A stretch of 35,856 bases of DNA from Crocosphaera sp. (GTDB taxonomy: Bacteria; Cyanobacteriota; Cyanobacteriia; Cyanobacteriales; Microcystaceae), in the NCBI GenBank assembly GCA_030065735.1, contig JASJDD010000004.1:1-35856 (forward strand), in the 5' to 3' direction. The notes beneath the pieces were generated by a model. It was given only the letters and a program-made list of their open reading frames with translations, was not told where the DNA came from and did not search any database. This document shows, piece by piece, positions 31,909-35,856 of the stretch. A program made the position numbers and the translations under genes. Position 1 is the first letter of the stretch. Each line of letters begins with the position of its first letter.

Positions 31909-31919
31909 TGATTTATAAT

Positions 31920-32216
31920 CTAACTATTCAAAACACGACAAATTAACTTACCAACGCCATCAGATTTAAAGGGAATGATCTCACCTTCTTGGGTAATACG
32001 ATGACGTTGACGACAATCATAAATTTCTATGGGTCTTGTTTCTTGATCAATTTTAACCGCAGCACGATATTCCCAATAATTCTTAGCACTCCGTTTGATT
32101 TTAGTAATGCAAATTTGTTGCCCATTCATTTGACGACAAAATTCAGCTTGAGCCGATGCAATCATTATAGTCCAATTAATGACTATTAAACTCAACATTA
32201 TAATAATTTTTAACAC
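31920..32216 (-). CDS. Small secreted or periplasmic hypothetical protein
   Basis: 98 residues. A long hydrophobic N-terminus (LKIIIMLSLIVINWTIMIASAQA) is a plausible signal peptide, with AQA-EF as a likely cleavage site. The mature 70 or so residues contain four cysteines (FCRQ, QICI, YDCR, LICR), which could form two disulfides. No recognised family. The gene is transcribed toward rsmE, 11 bases away. Confidence 0.7.
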   Translation of the reverse strand: MLKIIIMLSLIVINWTIMIASAQAEFCRQMNGQQICITKIKRSAKNYWEYRAAVKIDQETRPIEIYDCRQRHRITQEGEIIPFKSDGVGKLICRVLNS

Positions 32217-32268
32217 TTTTTTCTCCGAAATTGATTAAAATAAAATAACGTCATTTTTTTAGTTTCCC

Positions 32269-34578
32269 ATGAAATCTAATTTAACACAATTGACAGATAA
32301 TCTTGTTTTAATTGGTGGAGGTCATAGTCATGCTATTGTTCTAAAATTGTGGGGAATGAACCCTATTCCTGGGGTAAATTTAACCTTGATTACTGATAGA
32401 AGCTATACCCCTTATTCGGGTATGTTACCCGGTCAAGTAGCCGATTTCTATGGTTTTGAGGAAACCCATATTGATTTAAGGTGTTTAACTCATTTTGCTC
32501 AAGGTAATTTTTATTTAGATACTGTTATCGGTTTAAATTTAGAAAATAAGCGAATTTTTTGTGCAGAACATCCTCCTATTTCTTTTGATTATTTATCCAT
32601 TGATATTGGTAGTGTTCCTCAAAAAAATTCTATTTTAGGAGCCTCAGATTATGCCATTCCTGCTAAACCAGTGAGTCAATTTTTAACAGCATGGGAAAAG
32701 ATAAAAACAACCATTAAAAATTATCCTAAACACCTTTATAGTCTAACAATTATTGGGGGAGGTGCAGGGGGTGTAGAATTAGCGTTTAATATGAGAAATT
32801 GCCTAACCAATATTCTAGAAAATGTCAATGAAAATATAAATAATTTAACCATTAATTTAATTCATAAAGGTAATCGTTTATTAACAGGACATAATCATTG
32901 GGTTAGTCAACGAGTTCAATCTCTTTTATTAGAAAATGGCACGAATATTTATCTCAATGAAACCGTTGTAGAAATAACCCCTGATTCTCCTCATTATTAT
33001 ACAATCAATTGTGAGTCTGGACTAAAAATAAGCTCAGATTGGATATTCTTAGTAACTCAAGCTTCTGCACCCCAGTGGATAGAAAAAACGGGAATAAGTA
33101 CAGATAAAAAAGGATTTATTTTAGTCAATAATTATTTACAATCTCTCTCCCATCCTTATATTTTTGCTGCTGGGGATATTGCTACAATGCAGAACTATTC
33201 TAGACCCAAAGCAGGGGTTTTTGCTGTTCGTCAAGGTCAACCTTTATTTAATAATTTACAATCTATTATTTTAGGAAATAAGTTACAATCTTATCATCCT
33301 CAAACCTTTTATTTAAGTTTAATTGGTACGGGAAATAAAAAAGCGATCGCCTCTTGGGGAAGTTTGGGTTTAGAAGCATCTTGGTTATGGACATTAAAAG
33401 ATTATATTGACCGCAAGTTTATGGATAAGTTTAAAAATTTATCGATCATGAATGCTGACAATAATAATAATATATTGAATAATTTTGCTAAAATAGAAAA
33501 TAAACTTTTATTCAATAAAAAGTTAGAGAAAAAACAACTAAAAGACAACAATTTTATGCCTTGTAATGGTTGTGCTTCTAAAGTCGCAAGTTCCATATTA
33601 GAAAAAACGTTACAAAGATTAGAAATTGATCAAGAACCCGAAATTATTATTGGATTAAACTCTCCTGATGATGCAGCCATTATTGATATTAGTGAACAAG
33701 AATTTTTAGTAGAAACCATTGACTATTTACCCAGTTTTGTTAGTGATCCTTTCCTTTTTGGACAAATTACTACGAATCATTGTTTAAGTGATTTATGGGC
33801 AATGGGAGCTAAAGCTCATAGTGTTTCTGCTGTGATAACATTACCTTATGGGGTTGATACTGTAGTAGAAGAAATTTTATATCAATTATTACAAGGATGT
33901 CTCAAAATTCTCAATCAAACTCAAGTTTCTTTAATTGGGGGACACACGTTACAAGGAGAAAAACTAGGCTTTGGTTTATCCTGTAATGGCTTTATTTTGC
34001 CTAATTGCATTTTACAAAAAAGTGGAATGCAACCTAATGATAAAATTATTCTAACTAAAGCATTAGGAATCGGAACATTATTAGCAGCAGAAATGATCAA
34101 TAAAACGAAAGGCTACTGGATAGATAATGCCATACAATCTATGCTAATATCCAATCAAAAAGCCTCAGAAATATTCTTACAATTTCAAGCCTCTGCTTGT
34201 ACTGATATCACAGGATTTGGTTTAGTTGGCCATTTAGTGGAAATGATGAAAGCATCTCAAGTATCCGTAGAATTAAACTTAGATAAAATTTCAATTTTAA
34301 CAGGAGCTATAGAAACCATTAAGCAAGGAATTACCAGTTCTTTATACCCTAAAAATTTAGACCATAAAATTTATTTAACCGATGCTCAAGACAGGGAAAA
34401 TGATCCTAACTATTCTCTCCTATTTGATCCACAAACCTCTGGTGGTTTATTAGCTTCTATTCCTGAAGAAAATGCCGATCGCTGTTTGCAAGAATTAATT
34501 AAAGCAGGTTACACTGATAGTCAAATTATCGGTAAAGTTGGTCAAAAAAGTAACAATATTATTTGTCGACTAACTTGA
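32269..34578 (+). CDS. selD: Fusion of FAD/NAD(P) oxidoreductase with selenide, water dikinase (SelD)
   Basis: 769 residues in one uninterrupted frame. Residues about 1-370 form a pyridine-nucleotide-disulfide-type oxidoreductase similar to NDH-2: an FAD-binding start LVLIGGGHSHAIVL, TIIGGGAGGVELAFNMR for NAD(P), and YIFAAGDIA before the end. Residues about 430-769 form SelD: MPCNGCASKV with Cys435 aligning with the catalytic E. coli Cys17, Lys438 with Lys20, then SPDDAAII, HCLSDLWAMGAKA, GGHTLQGEKLGFGLS and TDITGFGLVGH. SelD makes selenophosphate for 2-selenouridine tRNA or selenoproteins. Fusions of this kind are known in cyanobacteria. No SelU or Sec genes are in the window. Confidence 0.93.
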   Translation: MKSNLTQLTDNLVLIGGGHSHAIVLKLWGMNPIPGVNLTLITDRSYTPYSGMLPGQVADFYGFEETHIDLRCLTHFAQGNFYLDTVIGLNLENKRIFCAEHPPISFDYLSIDIGSVPQKNSILGASDYAIPAKPVSQFLTAWEKIKTTIKNYPKHLYSLTIIGGGAGGVELAFNMRNCLTNILENVNENINNLTINLIHKGNRLLTGHNHWVSQRVQSLLLENGTNIYLNETVVEITPDSPHYYTINCESGLKISSDWIFLVTQASAPQWIEKTGISTDKKGFILVNNYLQSLSHPYIFAAGDIATMQNYSRPKAGVFAVRQGQPLFNNLQSIILGNKLQSYHPQTFYLSLIGTGNKKAIASWGSLGLEASWLWTLKDYIDRKFMDKFKNLSIMNADNNNNILNNFAKIENKLLFNKKLEKKQLKDNNFMPCNGCASKVASSILEKTLQRLEIDQEPEIIIGLNSPDDAAIIDISEQEFLVETIDYLPSFVSDPFLFGQITTNHCLSDLWAMGAKAHSVSAVITLPYGVDTVVEEILYQLLQGCLKILNQTQVSLIGGHTLQGEKLGFGLSCNGFILPNCILQKSGMQPNDKIILTKALGIGTLLAAEMINKTKGYWIDNAIQSMLISNQKASEIFLQFQASACTDITGFGLVGHLVEMMKASQVSVELNLDKISILTGAIETIKQGITSSLYPKNLDHKIYLTDAQDRENDPNYSLLFDPQTSGGLLASIPEENADRCLQELIKAGYTDSQIIGKVGQKSNNIICRLT

Positions 34579-34615
34579 TCAATTGTTCTAATTATCCCAC
34601 TGTAGGCCAATAAAT

Positions 34616-34635
34616 GGGTGGCTAGGTAGCCACCC
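34616..34635. terminator. Hairpin between selD and sqdB, possible bidirectional terminator
   Basis: GGGTGGCTA-GG-TAGCCACCC is a perfect 9-bp stem with a 2-base loop lying between convergent genes. The T tract is weak, so it could also be a REP-like element. Confidence 0.55.
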
Positions 34636-34658
34636 TTAACTTAAGGCTCAATTATCAA

Positions 34659-35855
<1,197 letters not shown>

Positions 35856-35856
35856 C

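Noticed and set aside
2344-33350. Frequent GCGATCGC octamers as regulatory sites
   Set aside because: This is HIP1, a general over-represented motif of many cyanobacterial genomes, found here inside genes and between them; only the copy in the terminator at 19661 is individually remarked on.

Overview
The window comes from a cyanobacterium. It holds a complete circadian clock operon (kaiA-kaiB-kaiC), a form-I Rubisco operon with its chaperone (rbcL-rbcX-rbcS), the sulfolipid gene sqdB, repeated GCGATCGC (HIP1) octamers and heptameric short tandem repeats. The AT-rich composition and gene sequences suggest a unicellular Crocosphaera/Cyanothece-type lineage; that placement is inference, not a database match.

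Layout. 1-3.8 kb: scpB and a riboflavin-kinase-like protein on the minus strand, then a Rieske oxygenase, purN and an alpha/beta hydrolase on the plus strand. 3.8-4.0 kb: a decayed tnpB remnant just upstream of kaiA. 4.07-11.7 kb: kaiA, kaiB, kaiC, followed on the same strand by the type IV pilus motor genes pilB, pilT and pilC; a 131-bp mobile repeat separates the two groups. 11.9-16.5 kb: an accessory region with a hypothetical gene, a small EACC1-like protein, a caspase-FGE fusion, a broken four-helix-bundle gene, an intact YefM/YoeB toxin-antitoxin pair and a coiled-coil protein. Heptamer arrays lie on both sides of the caspase cassette. 16.5-20.5 kb: MITE-like repeats, a secreted protein, rqcH, a candidate small RNA and an antitoxin with a broken toxin. 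20.6-25.6 kb: tRNA-Met, a LysM/M23 peptidase, trmL, and an IS200/IS605-type tnpB element that truncates a dienelactone hydrolase gene. 25.6-28.1 kb: a membrane GTPase, an antitoxin with a decapitated MazF-like toxin, and two tandem coiled-coil paralogues. 28.6-30.9 kb: rbcLXS. 31-35.8 kb: rsmE, a small secreted protein, an FAD-oxidoreductase/SelD fusion and sqdB.

The core genes are ordinary cyanobacterial housekeeping genes. The most interesting material is accessory. First, an EACC1-caspase-FGE cassette looks like a biological conflict system, and its C-terminal codons look like those of a diversity-generating retroelement target. Second, two separate toxin-antitoxin loci have lost their toxin by early truncation while the antitoxin stays intact. 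Third, several small palindromic or MITE-like elements recur in the window, one of them inside a coding sequence. Fourth, a candidate small RNA has a good promoter and terminator.
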